A DNA stretch of 31,152 nucleotides from JARYMI01 sp037444845 (GTDB lineage: Bacteria > Acidobacteriota > Aminicenantia > Aminicenantales > UBA8522), in assembly GCA_037444845.1 (NCBI GenBank), contig JBBILQ010000027.1, positions 1-31,152 of the forward strand, in the 5' to 3' direction. A model generated the notes under the pieces. It made no database searches. It saw only the letters and a program-made list of their open reading frames with translations, and was not told the DNA's origin. Each line of letters opens with the position of its first letter. Position 1 is the stretch's first letter. This document shows, piece after piece, positions 16,225 to 24,152 of this stretch. Position numbers and translations under genes: made by a program.

Positions 16225-17518
16225 GATAGTCTCTTATAAAGACCTCAGCCCTGGGAGGATCTGTCTCGACCGAGATCGTTCTCTCGATTTCGGGAATGAT
16301 TTCTATAAGTTCTGGGCTTTGGGAAATATATCCCCTGATTCTGTTGATCTGATCAAACGCGGCGGAATAATCATCCTTTTCATACAGCCGAGAGACTTCA
16401 GGCAAGACTTCGTCCCTGGCCCAGCGGATCTTGGCCTGGCGGTTGAGGGACCAGAAGGCGAGCGCCGAAATAGCGATTATGGCGAGAGAAACGGGAATCG
16501 CGACTTGCGGCTTTCTTAAATGACGAAGAAGTGATCTGAGATTGAAGACACCGGCGGCCTCCGCCCTCTTGGCTTCCTGATATTTTCTCAAGTCCCTCGC
16601 CATCTCCGCCGCCGAAGCGTAACGGGCGCTGCGGTCCTTTTTCATCGCCTTCTCGACAATTTTACTTATTTCGATCGGAACACCGGGTTTGAGCTTCTGG
16701 AGCGGCCTCGGCTCCTCGTGAACAATCGCATACATGATCGATGTTTCCCGCTCGCCCCGGAACGGAAGCGCACCCGTCAGCATCTCATAAAGCACAACGC
16801 CTAACGACCAGATGTCCGTTCGATGGTCCGTCTCCTCGCCCCGCGCCTGCTCCGGCGACATGTAGGCCACCGTCCCCATCGTCTTCGCTTCCCGGGTGAG
16901 CCGCGACTCTCCCGCGACCTTGGCTAGGCCGAAATCCATGATCCGGGCCTGTCCATCTTCCCTGACCATGATGTTCCCGCTCTTGATATCGCGGTGGACG
17001 ATCCCTCTCCTGTGGGCGGCCTCCAGCCCCTCAGCCACCTGAAGCGCGATGTCAACGGCCTGGTCGACATCCAGAGGCTTCTTCGATATCTTTTCCCTCA
17101 GACTCTGACCTTTGACATAAGCGATGGCAATGTAAGTGATCCCTTCCGATTCCTCGACCTCGTGGACGGTGCAGATGTTGGGATGGTCGAGCACGGCCGC
17201 AGCCTGGGCTTCCCGGATGAACCGCTCTTTAGCTTCGGGATAACGACTGAGCTCTGCGGGCAGGAACTTCAGCGCCACGGTGCGCTTGAGTTTAATGTCC
17301 TCTGCTTGATAGACAATCCCCATTCCGCCCTGCCCCAGCACCCCGAGGATTTTATACCTGCCGGCAAATAGACTTCCTGCAGACATGATCTTCGTCGTCG
17401 TATCGAGGGTCATAGTTTTGGAGAATTGAATGTCTGCTGAGAACGGGAGCTGGGTTCCGCATTTGCGGCAAAAAGAGGAGTCCTCGGTGTTGTCAAACTG
17501 ACAGTTCGGGCACTTCAT
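16208..17518 (-). CDS. Membrane Ser/Thr protein kinase with N-terminal zinc ribbon
   Basis: The 436-residue protein starts with a zinc ribbon (Cys3, Cys6, Cys17, Cys20). A complete PknB-type kinase domain follows (about 54-315): glycine loop LGQGGMG (61-67), Lys84, His175-Arg-Asp177 in VHRDIKSGNI, Asp195-Phe-Gly and SPEQARG. One membrane helix (about 339-357) leads to an outer segment ending in ETDPPRAEVFIRDYRDP, which looks like the start of a PEGA domain. The chain then stops. AAGGAGG before the ATG is a strong ribosome-binding site. The sudden end in the middle of a PEGA-like segment, with the FGE domain starting in another frame at the same place, indicates that the gene was cut. The kinase part itself looks functional. 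Confidence 0.88.
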   Translation of the reverse strand: MKCPNCQFDNTEDSSFCRKCGTQLPFSADIQFSKTMTLDTTTKIMSAGSLFAGRYKILGVLGQGGMGIVYQAEDIKLKRTVALKFLPAELSRYPEAKERFIREAQAAAVLDHPNICTVHEVEESEGITYIAIAYVKGQSLREKISKKPLDVDQAVDIALQVAEGLEAAHRRGIVHRDIKSGNIMVREDGQARIMDFGLAKVAGESRLTREAKTMGTVAYMSPEQARGEETDHRTDIWSLGVVLYEMLTGALPFRGERETSIMYAIVHEEPRPLQKLKPGVPIEISKIVEKAMKKDRSARYASAAEMARDLRKYQEAKRAEAAGVFNLRSLLRHLRKPQVAIPVSLAIIAISALAFWSLNRQAKIRWARDEVLPEVSRLYEKDDYSAAFDQINRIRGYISQSPELIEIIPEIERTISVETDPPRAEVFIRDYRDPVR

Positions 17519-17932
17519 GGCCGCCCCTCCTTTTGGTTTCTTGCTTCCGGTGAGAGATTATCAATTTGTGCGCGGGGCGTCAAGATGGGTAGATGGTAGG
17601 CAGCACTAAATTAGCTGAGGCAAAAATTATCCGTGCAATTGCGTGTCTATTCGAGAACTAACCCGCCTCTGAGAGGAACGGGGGACAGGCCATGTCCGAG
17701 CTTTGGTCCGGCGCGGGCTGCTCCTACCGGAACCGGGTTTGCGACAGAACATCTTTTCGGTTTATTTCAAGCTGAAGTCAGAGAGGAATTCCGCCGGTGA
17801 AAGCACCTTCATTTTATGGCGTTTTTGGGGGAAGTGCCGCTTATTGCCTGTCATGAGAGCATATCATTATTTGGCAGCAGTAAAATAACTCTCCGTTACG
17901 ATCGTAGCGTACTCCTGACAGGGGCCCTTCTT
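17519..17932. other. 413-bp gap with one toxin remnant
   Basis: Between the kinase start and the GH172 gene end I find no complete gene. It contains a PIN-domain remnant on the minus strand (17762-17854) and a near-palindrome around TACGATCGTA (about 17896-17905). The remainder shows no structure I can name; the upstream control region of the kinase must lie at 17519 and beyond. Confidence 0.5.
17762..17854 (-). pseudogene. C-terminal remnant of a PIN-domain toxin
   Basis: Thirty minus-strand codons read MTGNKRHFP, then MKVLSPAEFLSDF and a stop. This matches the end of COG1569-type PIN toxins (pattern DYLVTGNKRHFP...I.SPAEFL). The frame upstream is closed, so only the C-terminal quarter remains. 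The identification rests on a short motif. Confidence 0.45.
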
Positions 17933-19093
17933 TCAGTTAATTTCCAGGTAATCCTTATCCGGGAGCTTGGGGAATGGAGCGTGGGGCTCCTTCTGGTACC
18001 AGTAGGCGACAGAAGCAATGTCATCCTGGAGAGGCAGGTATCTTCCGCCTGACCGCCAGCCCAGGGCCTGGATCGTCACCCGGAGGTCTCTCTCGAAGCG
18101 GATCGGGTCCAGGATGTGCCAGCGGTAGAGCCCGAAGCGCTGCTGCGACTCGTAGAGGCCATCTGGCCGAATGACCTGGGCGAGACCGCTGTAGGGAGTC
18201 GTGAACTCGGTATAGCGACCTTTTCCGTCCGGTCCCTTTGTATCGAAGTTGTAAGAGCCGCAGAAGTAGTCCTCGGTGCCAGTGCCGCAGATCGTAGGGA
18301 ACTTGTCGTCGCCATCGATATAAAACTTGATCTCGCCCTCGCCCCACCAGCCGTTGTTGTTCACGCCCCAGGCCATGTACGTGCCGACGTAGTGCCCCCA
18401 GCCCTTGATTCCGTCCACGATTGTATAGACGCTCTTGTAGGGAAGCGGGTTGACGCGCCTGAACTGAGCATGAAAATAGGCCGCATCCTCGGGCACCTCT
18501 GTTAGCGTGTAATTGATCTGATAATAGATCGTGAAGTTCTCCTCGGCCAGGTTTTCGAGCGTGATTTTGAACCCCTTGCGAAAGGGCATCTGCCAGTAAC
18601 TGTTGAGCGCGCTTCCCGGGTTGACGCAGACGGCCAGCGAAGAGACCTGGGCATATTTCCCCCAGCCGCAGGCAAAAAAATCACCGATTGGGCACTCGAC
18701 GGAGGGCTCGGTCTCGCCGTCCCAATAAAAACGGATGATCGCAAATCGCCAAGTTCCGGCTGGGGTCAGCCAAATCTGCTGGATCGCTCCTTGACCCTTG
18801 ACCTCAGCCATGACAAATGTCTCCCCGGGCTTAACCCTCACATAGGGCGAGACTTTCCATCCCTGGCCGAGGTCGCGAGCCGCTTTCATCGCCGGCCCGT
18901 CCACCGACATCCCGCCTTTGCCCTTTTCGCCGGTAAAATTCTCGGGGCTTATAGAGCGCGTTTGAGCCCGCGAAAGCCGGTAAAGGTTGCCAAGATCGAG
19001 GCTGAGCCCGCTAAAAACCTTCTCCTCCTCAGCGTAAACGAAAAGCGCCACGAGGATCAAGAAGAGAGCACCCTTGATCAATGTTTTTTTCAT
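17933..19093 (-). CDS. Secreted GH172 (DUF2961) glycoside hydrolase-like protein
   Basis: The 386-residue protein has a signal peptide (MKKTLIKGALFLILVALFVYA) and a DUF2961/GH172 domain. Recognisable blocks are the GGMSVDGPAM region, IQQIWLT, ECPIGDFFACGWG, NNNGWWGEGEIKFYIDGD and GTGTEDYF (Glu274; Glu252 or Glu254 lies in the preceding GEGE). Characterised GH172 enzymes act on difructose dianhydride or on alpha-arabinofuranosyl linkages, with a Glu in GTGTED as a catalytic residue. It probably cleaves furanose-containing glycans outside the cytoplasm. GGAGG lies 5 bases before the ATG, and the 19110 repeat element sits immediately upstream of that site. No transporter or other glycosidase is adjacent. 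Confidence 0.88.
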   Translation of the reverse strand: MKKTLIKGALFLILVALFVYAEEEKVFSGLSLDLGNLYRLSRAQTRSISPENFTGEKGKGGMSVDGPAMKAARDLGQGWKVSPYVRVKPGETFVMAEVKGQGAIQQIWLTPAGTWRFAIIRFYWDGETEPSVECPIGDFFACGWGKYAQVSSLAVCVNPGSALNSYWQMPFRKGFKITLENLAEENFTIYYQINYTLTEVPEDAAYFHAQFRRVNPLPYKSVYTIVDGIKGWGHYVGTYMAWGVNNNGWWGEGEIKFYIDGDDKFPTICGTGTEDYFCGSYNFDTKGPDGKGRYTEFTTPYSGLAQVIRPDGLYESQQRFGLYRWHILDPIRFERDLRVTIQALGWRSGGRYLPLQDDIASVAYWYQKEPHAPFPKLPDKDYLEIN

Positions 19094-19109
19094 TGAACCT
19101 CCTTCTTAG

Positions 19110-19263
19110 CCTGATCTATTCACAAAATGATACGATAAAACGCCCCCTCCCCTGGCGGGAGGGGATAGAGGGGAGGGGGAATCTTTGAATGATCCCCCTC
19201 ACCCCGACCCTCTCCCACATGGGGAGAGGGGATTTTTTCCTTTCATTTCGTGAATAGTCCAGG
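19110..19263 (+). mobile_element. 154-bp MITE-like element with terminal inverted repeats
   Basis: The ends are imperfect inverted repeats of about 23 bp: the left end starts CCTGATCTATTCACAAAATG and the reverse complement of the right end starts CCTGGACTATTCACGAAATG. The element is flanked on both sides by TTAG (19106-19109 and 19264-19267), consistent with a 4-bp target duplication. Inside are GC-rich blocks able to fold, including a strong hairpin. There is no coding frame. It lies between the GH172 ribosome-binding site and a truncated nitroreductase, so the GH172 promoter must lie in or beyond it. Confidence 0.75.
19208..19238 (+). terminator. Intrinsic-terminator-like hairpin in the repeat element
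   Basis: CCCTCTCCC (19208-19216) pairs perfectly with GGGAGAGGG (19222-19230) around a 5-base loop, followed by GA and six T (19233-19238). The same structure occurs in the other copies, so it is a conserved part of the element. Confidence 0.6.
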
Positions 19264-19440
19264 TTAGATTCTTTGCAGTCGTATTCGCTGGGGATTTATA
19301 GTTTCTTTTCCACTTGCCTGTCAAGCCCCGGGTCCTTTTTTCTCATTTCAATGATGAAGATCATTTTTCTTAGCGGTGTTTTGAGTGGCTCTGGCGCAAG
19401 AAGAGAGTGTCGTCTGCTCCAGCGCTTGCTTTTTGGCCGA

Positions 19441-19785
19441 GCGGCTTCCCTTATTATTGCTGTTTTCAGTCGCAAGCAGGATGACTGCATCATCAGAGAC
19501 CGCGAGTACCATCAATTCGACTGCGGGCTGGCCGCGGCCTTCTTGATTCTCCGCGCGACAGAACTCGGGCTGGTGGCTCATCCCATCGCCGGGTTTAGCC
19601 CCAAAAAAACAAGGGATATTCTGGGCATTCCGGACGATGACCAGGTGATTACCCTTGTGATTGTCGGTCGGAAGGCTCAGCAACTCAGCCCGGTTCTGAC
19701 TGAAAAACAAGTTGAATGGGAAAAGAGCAGGCCGGCCAGACTCCCTTTGGAGAAAGTTGTGTTCTTCAACCGTTTTCGGCCTTAG
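19441..19785 (+). pseudogene. Nitroreductase family protein, N-terminus missing
   Basis: From about 19441 the frame reads like the second half of an FMN nitroreductase: SLIIAVFSRKQDDCII, AAAFLILRATELGLVAHPI, GFSPKKTRDILGIPDD, VITLVIVG and a tail LSPVLTEKQVEWEK. The roughly 50-60 N-terminal residues, including the RRSIR.F FMN-binding segment, are absent. The frame is open back to 19273, but that part encodes nothing nitroreductase-like. The truncation lies less than 180 bp from the repeat element. The stretch 19264-19440 shows no other gene. It is probably non-functional. Confidence 0.7.
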
Positions 19786-19820
19786 CTGACCTCCAGTGAA
19801 CAAACGGTGCCGAGGACAGT

Positions 19821-21059
19821 TCAGATGAAGATTTCTCGAGGAATGTCCCTGAGGTTAAAAGTCGAGGCCATGCTCCGGCCATAAGCCCCGGCGCAGAGAA
19901 CGGCCAAAATGTTGCCTCTCTTTGGAACGGGCATGGGAATTTCCTTGCCGAAGACATCCCCGGCTTCGCAGAGGTTTCCGGCCACTGTGACCGGCTTTAT
20001 GTCCCGGCTGCGGAGGCGTGAACAGTTGACGATTTCGTGATAAGCCTGGTAAATGGCCGGCCGCGGCAAGCTCGTGTACGTTCCGCTGTTGACGCAGGCA
20101 AAGAGCTGGCCGTAGCTTTCCTTCAGATACTCGACCTTCAAGAGAAGGACCCCGGCGTCAGCAACCAGGAATTTTCCCGGCTCGACGACAATGGCTCTGA
20201 CGCTTAGCCCCGACCTTGCCACCTGACGGCAAATGTGAGAGGCGTACCTTCGAAGCGGAAAAGCTTTCTGGTTTCTGTCATACCGAGGGCCGAACCCGCC
20301 GCCGAAATCCAGGAATTCAAGCGTGAAACCCGCTTTTTCCACACGGCCGGCCATCTTGATCATCCTATCTACGGCTCGCCGGACCACTCCGTAATCTTCG
20401 GGCGTCCAGCCGGAGCCGAGATGCTGATGGAGTCCGACAGGGCTGAAGCCGAAGGAAGCAGCCCTCTCAAAGGTCTCGAGGACTTTAGTCTCCTCGACTC
20501 CGAACTTAACCGGCGTCCCGTCAGGCGTTCTTTTCCCGGCCGTGACCACCCGCGCGTTAAACCCCCTTCCCAGGCCAGGGTTCCATCTCACCGAGACCCG
20601 GATCTCCTTTCCTCGGCAAAATCTTTTCTTGACGTCTCTCATCAGTTCCAGTTGCTCCAGTGCGTCAATGTTGACCGTCAAGCCTTCGAACCCGAAGACG
20701 CGATGGAGGTCTTCCTCGCTCACCGACGTGCCGGTGAACAATACCCTACGGCCGGGAAAGCCGGCCCGGAGAGCCGCTTCTACTTCTCCAGGTGAAACAG
20801 CGTCGATCCAGGCGCCCTTCTGCCTGAGTGTTTGGAGGATTTTCCGGTGGGGGTTGGCCTTCATGGCATAACAGATTCTGAGTTCTCTTGGCCCGCATTC
20901 GGAAAAGATTCCCTTGAGTCTGTGATAGTTGGAAAGAATTTGTCGCCGGCTATAAACGAGAAGTGGAAGGCCGAATTCTCGAGCCAGCCGTTCCGGTCGT
21001 CTCCGGCCGAGATAAAGCTTCTTGTCCGTGACTTTAATGAATTCGTTTTCCCACCACAC
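19821..21059 (-). CDS. lysA: Diaminopimelate decarboxylase-like PLP enzyme (fold III)
   Basis: The 412-residue protein has all blocks of the DAP/ornithine decarboxylase class: Lys67 in YAMKANPH (PLP Schiff base), HQHLGSGW (211-218), DFGGGFG (251-257), EPGK (293-296), CEAGD (364-368) and GAYGRSMASTFN (391-402). It should decarboxylate meso-diaminopimelate to lysine. In most LysA proteins the fourth block is EPGR, whose arginine contacts the substrate carboxylate; here it is Lys296. Another D-amino or amino acid substrate is therefore possible. The start is GTG 21059 with GGGAG upstream. It lies 24 bp downstream of the DUF72 gene and is probably cotranscribed with it. Confidence 0.85.
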   Translation of the reverse strand: MWWENEFIKVTDKKLYLGRRRPERLAREFGLPLLVYSRRQILSNYHRLKGIFSECGPRELRICYAMKANPHRKILQTLRQKGAWIDAVSPGEVEAALRAGFPGRRVLFTGTSVSEEDLHRVFGFEGLTVNIDALEQLELMRDVKKRFCRGKEIRVSVRWNPGLGRGFNARVVTAGKRTPDGTPVKFGVEETKVLETFERAASFGFSPVGLHQHLGSGWTPEDYGVVRRAVDRMIKMAGRVEKAGFTLEFLDFGGGFGPRYDRNQKAFPLRRYASHICRQVARSGLSVRAIVVEPGKFLVADAGVLLLKVEYLKESYGQLFACVNSGTYTSLPRPAIYQAYHEIVNCSRLRSRDIKPVTVAGNLCEAGDVFGKEIPMPVPKRGNILAVLCAGAYGRSMASTFNLRDIPREIFI

Positions 21060-21083
21060 GGTCGATGCTCCCGGCCTGCTTGA

Positions 21084-21983
21084 TTACTTCCTTTCGTTGA
21101 AAAGGTCGAGCTGTCCCTTGGCCAGCCTTTTGGCGATCTCCTCGAGGACCGGATAGCGCTTGAGGAGCAAACCGGGGATGTCCAGTTTTTCTCCTGTTAC
21201 CATGTTTTTAATCTGGAGGGCGTTGGCCAGCGCCTGACCCCGGTAGTGGTTGTTGGCGATGACAAAAACCCTGGCGGATTTCTGGCCCAGGGCCTTGATC
21301 CGCTCGACCCACTCCTCCAGCTCTTCCTTGCTGTAGAGATAATTGTAGCGCGCATCACGGCCTGCCCCTTCGCGGAACCAGTCCTTGTAGTTTCGGCCAT
21401 GAAGCCGGACGTAGGCGAATTCGGGGGTCGTGCCGATGGCGCTGGGCTTGATGGAACTCGCGAGCACCGGCTGGTCGATGTTGCAGTAGGAAACACGCCG
21501 CTCGGAGAGGAATTCGTAGAACCCTGGCTCATCCCAGGACGAATGCCTGACTTCAACGGTCATCGGGTAGCCTTCGAAGAGCCTGAAGAGATGGCTCAGG
21601 TGATCAAAACTCAAAGCGTTATTGACGAAAGACCAGGGGAACTGGAAGAGAAGGCAGGCCAACCTGTCTTTGGCCAGGAGCGGTTCGATTCCCAGCTTGA
21701 ACTCGTCCGCATCTTTCTGGCTGAAATTCTCCCTGTCATGGGTAAAGACCTGGTGGACTTTGACGGCGAAGAGGAACTCAGGGAACTCACCGACGTGCTT
21801 GATCCAAAAAAGGGACATCGAGATTGAGGGAGGACGGTAGAACGTGCTGTTGACCTCGACAATGTTGATGTATTGAGCCAGGAAGGCTAACGGGTGAAAG
21901 CCTGACTCTTTTTTTCCCGGGTAGACGATGCCCTTCCAGTCTTCATAGCTCCAGCCGGCTGTGCCGATGTAGGTGCGGATCAT
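21084..21983 (-). CDS. DUF72 (YecE-like) TIM-barrel protein
   Basis: This 299-residue protein has the DUF72 markers: TYIGTAGWSYEDWKGIVYP at the N-terminus, VEVNSTFYRPPS, FAVKVHQVFTHD, LLFQFPWSF, VEVRHSSW, YVRLHGRN and FVIANNHYRGQALANA. The family forms a TIM barrel with conserved polar residues on one face and has no firmly assigned activity. It is the first gene of a two-gene unit with the lysA-like gene. Nothing in it appears damaged. Confidence 0.9.
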   Translation of the reverse strand: MIRTYIGTAGWSYEDWKGIVYPGKKESGFHPLAFLAQYINIVEVNSTFYRPPSISMSLFWIKHVGEFPEFLFAVKVHQVFTHDRENFSQKDADEFKLGIEPLLAKDRLACLLFQFPWSFVNNALSFDHLSHLFRLFEGYPMTVEVRHSSWDEPGFYEFLSERRVSYCNIDQPVLASSIKPSAIGTTPEFAYVRLHGRNYKDWFREGAGRDARYNYLYSKEELEEWVERIKALGQKSARVFVIANNHYRGQALANALQIKNMVTGEKLDIPGLLLKRYPVLEEIAKRLAKGQLDLFNERK

Positions 21984-22061
21984 CTGGATTCCATACTATT
22001 CTAAGCGAAAGCTTGTGATTTTCCAACTGGGAAAAGCGGGTTCGCTGGCAGGCGGCAAGGA

Positions 22062-23075
22062 ATGTTGAGATGGAAGCCCGTGCAAATCTGGAGAAAAAGC
22101 GGTAAACTAACCGCCGCGGAGATAGTTGAGTTGAAAACGCCGCGGTTCGATTTTAAAGAAAAGGTCAGCCAGGCCTATGAGCGTATCCGCTTCGATATCA
22201 AAAGGACTCCACTTGAGTCTTCGTCAGCATTGAGCGAGTTGACCGGAGCGAAGGTTTATCTGAAATGGGAAAACGAGCAGTTGACGGGTTCGTTCAAGCT
22301 CAGGGGGGCTTTGAACAAGCTGCGGGCGCTATTTCCAGAGGAGAAAAAAAGGGGAGTGGTCTCAGCCTCAACTGGAAATCACGGTCTGGGCCTGAGCCTG
22401 GCTGCGCAATGGGAAAAAGTGGAATTAACACTCGTCCTGCCGGCTGCTGTTTCCCCCTCCAAAAGGACTCGCCTCAGAGAATATGGGGCGGAGATTATCG
22501 AGTACGGGGAAAGCTGTGAAAAGGCTGAAATCTGCGCCCGCCAGCTGGCCGCTGAATCAGGAAGAATCTACGTTTCCCCTTACAACGACGAAGACATCAT
22601 TCATGGCCAGGGGACGACCGGGCTGGAAATCTGGGAAGACTTGCCCGGCGTTCAGGATGTCCTCATCCCGGTCGGGGGAGGCGGGCTGGCTTCCGGCATC
22701 GCTGGCTATATGAAGACGGTAAGCGCTAAAATTAAGGCGTTTGGCGTCGAGCCGCGCCATTCGGCTTTCATGGCTGCCTCGATTGAGGCCGGGAGGATTG
22801 TCGAGGTCGAGGAGAAGGAGACCATGGCCGACGCCGTGGCTGGCGGGATCGAGCCGGGCGCGATCACCTTCCCGCTCTGCCAGAAGCTTCTTGACGGTAT
22901 GATCCTGGTCGAAGAGGAACTCATCGGGAAGGCAATAGTTCTCCTGAAGGAGACCCACAACAAAATTGTCGAGGGTGCTGGAGCTCTTTCTTTAGCCGCT
23001 CTGATGAAAGAGAGCGGGAGGTTTTCAGGCCGGCAGGTCGTCCTGGTCGTCAGCGGCGGCAATGTTTCGCCATGA
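22062..23075 (+). CDS. Threonine dehydratase-like PLP enzyme (fold II)
   Basis: The 337-residue protein is a fold-II PLP enzyme of the threonine/serine dehydratase group: TGSFKLRGA with Schiff-base Lys79, SASTGNHGLG, the phosphate loop PVGGGGLASG (about 203-212), VEGAGA and a final SGGN. It would convert threonine or serine to the 2-oxo acid and ammonia. There is no C-terminal ACT regulatory domain, as in catabolic forms. The chain ends three residues after SGGN, slightly shorter than usual. The start is uncertain: ATG 22062 adds a basic N-terminal tail and has AAGGA with almost no spacing; TTG codons near 22125 are alternatives. It could be a serine racemase-like enzyme instead. Confidence 0.85.
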   Translation: MLRWKPVQIWRKSGKLTAAEIVELKTPRFDFKEKVSQAYERIRFDIKRTPLESSSALSELTGAKVYLKWENEQLTGSFKLRGALNKLRALFPEEKKRGVVSASTGNHGLGLSLAAQWEKVELTLVLPAAVSPSKRTRLREYGAEIIEYGESCEKAEICARQLAAESGRIYVSPYNDEDIIHGQGTTGLEIWEDLPGVQDVLIPVGGGGLASGIAGYMKTVSAKIKAFGVEPRHSAFMAASIEAGRIVEVEEKETMADAVAGGIEPGAITFPLCQKLLDGMILVEEELIGKAIVLLKETHNKIVEGAGALSLAALMKESGRFSGRQVVLVVSGGNVSP

Positions 23076-23150
23076 CCGGATTTCCACTTTGTTGTTGCTC
23101 TGGGCTTGTTTTTTGAATATCATTTGATGAGGATTTTGAGGCTGCGGGAG

Positions 23151-24152
23151 ATGAAGAGAAGGGGTTTTGTTCTCTTAGCGTTTATTCTTCTCGCCAGCGG
23201 GTGCCAAAAAAAGCCTGTGGAGCTTTATACCTTCGGCCTCTTCCAGATTATTGACGCCCCGACACTCAACGAGGCGCGCCGGGGGTTCATCCAGGCCCTG
23301 ACAGACGCCGGCCTCCACGACGGAGAGAATATCAAGCTTGTTATCAGGAATGCGATGGGCGATGTGATTGAGGCTCAGCGGATAGCTCAAGAGTTTGCGA
23401 AGCCTCAGGTCCACATGATTGTCGCGCTATCTACCCAGTGCTTGCAGGCGGCGTTGATGGCAGCTCCAAAAATCCCGGTCATCTTCACTTCGGTGGCCAA
23501 CCCTCATCTCCTGGGAGTGGGACGGACGGCCGAAAATCATCTCCCAAATGTGACCGGGGTTGCTTCGACCGGGCCGATCAAGCAAATCCTGGCCTTCATC
23601 AAGGAGGCGTTGCCGCGAACGCGGAGAATCGGGACATTGTGGACCCCTTCTGAACTGAATTCGGAGTATTATCTTCAGGTGGCGCGAGAGGGTGCTGCGG
23701 AGCTTGGGCTTGAGGTCATCGCCGTGCCTGTGGCCAACGTCAATGAAGTTCTCTTTTCAGCTCAGATGCTCCTTAACAAAAATATCGATTGCCTGTTCCC
23801 GATATCCGACAACACGATCAACGCCTCGTTTGAATCCATCGGCCGGCTGGCCGAAGAAAACGGGATTCCCCTGTTTGGAGGTTCTCCTCTGTTCAACCGC
23901 CTTGGGGCGTGCGCGGCCATGGGATGGGACTTCTACGAGATGGGCTACAGGACCGGCCAGATAGCCATAAGGGTTAAAAACGGCGAGAACCCGGCCAGGA
24001 TTCCGATTCAGTACATGAGCAACGTTAAGCTCCATCTCAACCTTGCGGCCGCCCGGAAACAGGGCGTTCAGTTTGCCCCTGAAATCATTCGCAGAGCTGA
24101 CGATGTTATCGATGTCGGCTTGCTCTCAGATCGGGAAAGGAGAGGACAGTGA
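23151..24152 (+). CDS. ABC transporter substrate-binding lipoprotein (COG2984 type)
   Basis: The 333-residue protein begins with a lipoprotein signal (MKRRGFVLLAFILLASGC, lipid-bearing Cys18). It has the periplasmic-binding fold of the PF04392 family: LNEARRGFIQALTDAGL, VHMIVALSTQCLQAAL, IPVIFTSVANP, RRIGTLWTPSELNS, DCLFPISDNTI and GIPLFGGS. Members are thought to bind amino acids, nucleosides or tryptophan-like ligands, but the ligand cannot be told here. The usual permease and ATPase genes are absent; the next gene, a penicillin-acylase homologue, overlaps its stop as GTGA. ATG 23151 is chosen for the signal sequence; an in-frame ATG at 23106 would bury it. Confidence 0.85.
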   Translation: MKRRGFVLLAFILLASGCQKKPVELYTFGLFQIIDAPTLNEARRGFIQALTDAGLHDGENIKLVIRNAMGDVIEAQRIAQEFAKPQVHMIVALSTQCLQAALMAAPKIPVIFTSVANPHLLGVGRTAENHLPNVTGVASTGPIKQILAFIKEALPRTRRIGTLWTPSELNSEYYLQVAREGAAELGLEVIAVPVANVNEVLFSAQMLLNKNIDCLFPISDNTINASFESIGRLAEENGIPLFGGSPLFNRLGACAAMGWDFYEMGYRTGQIAIRVKNGENPARIPIQYMSNVKLHLNLAAARKQGVQFAPEIIRRADDVIDVGLLSDRERRGQ

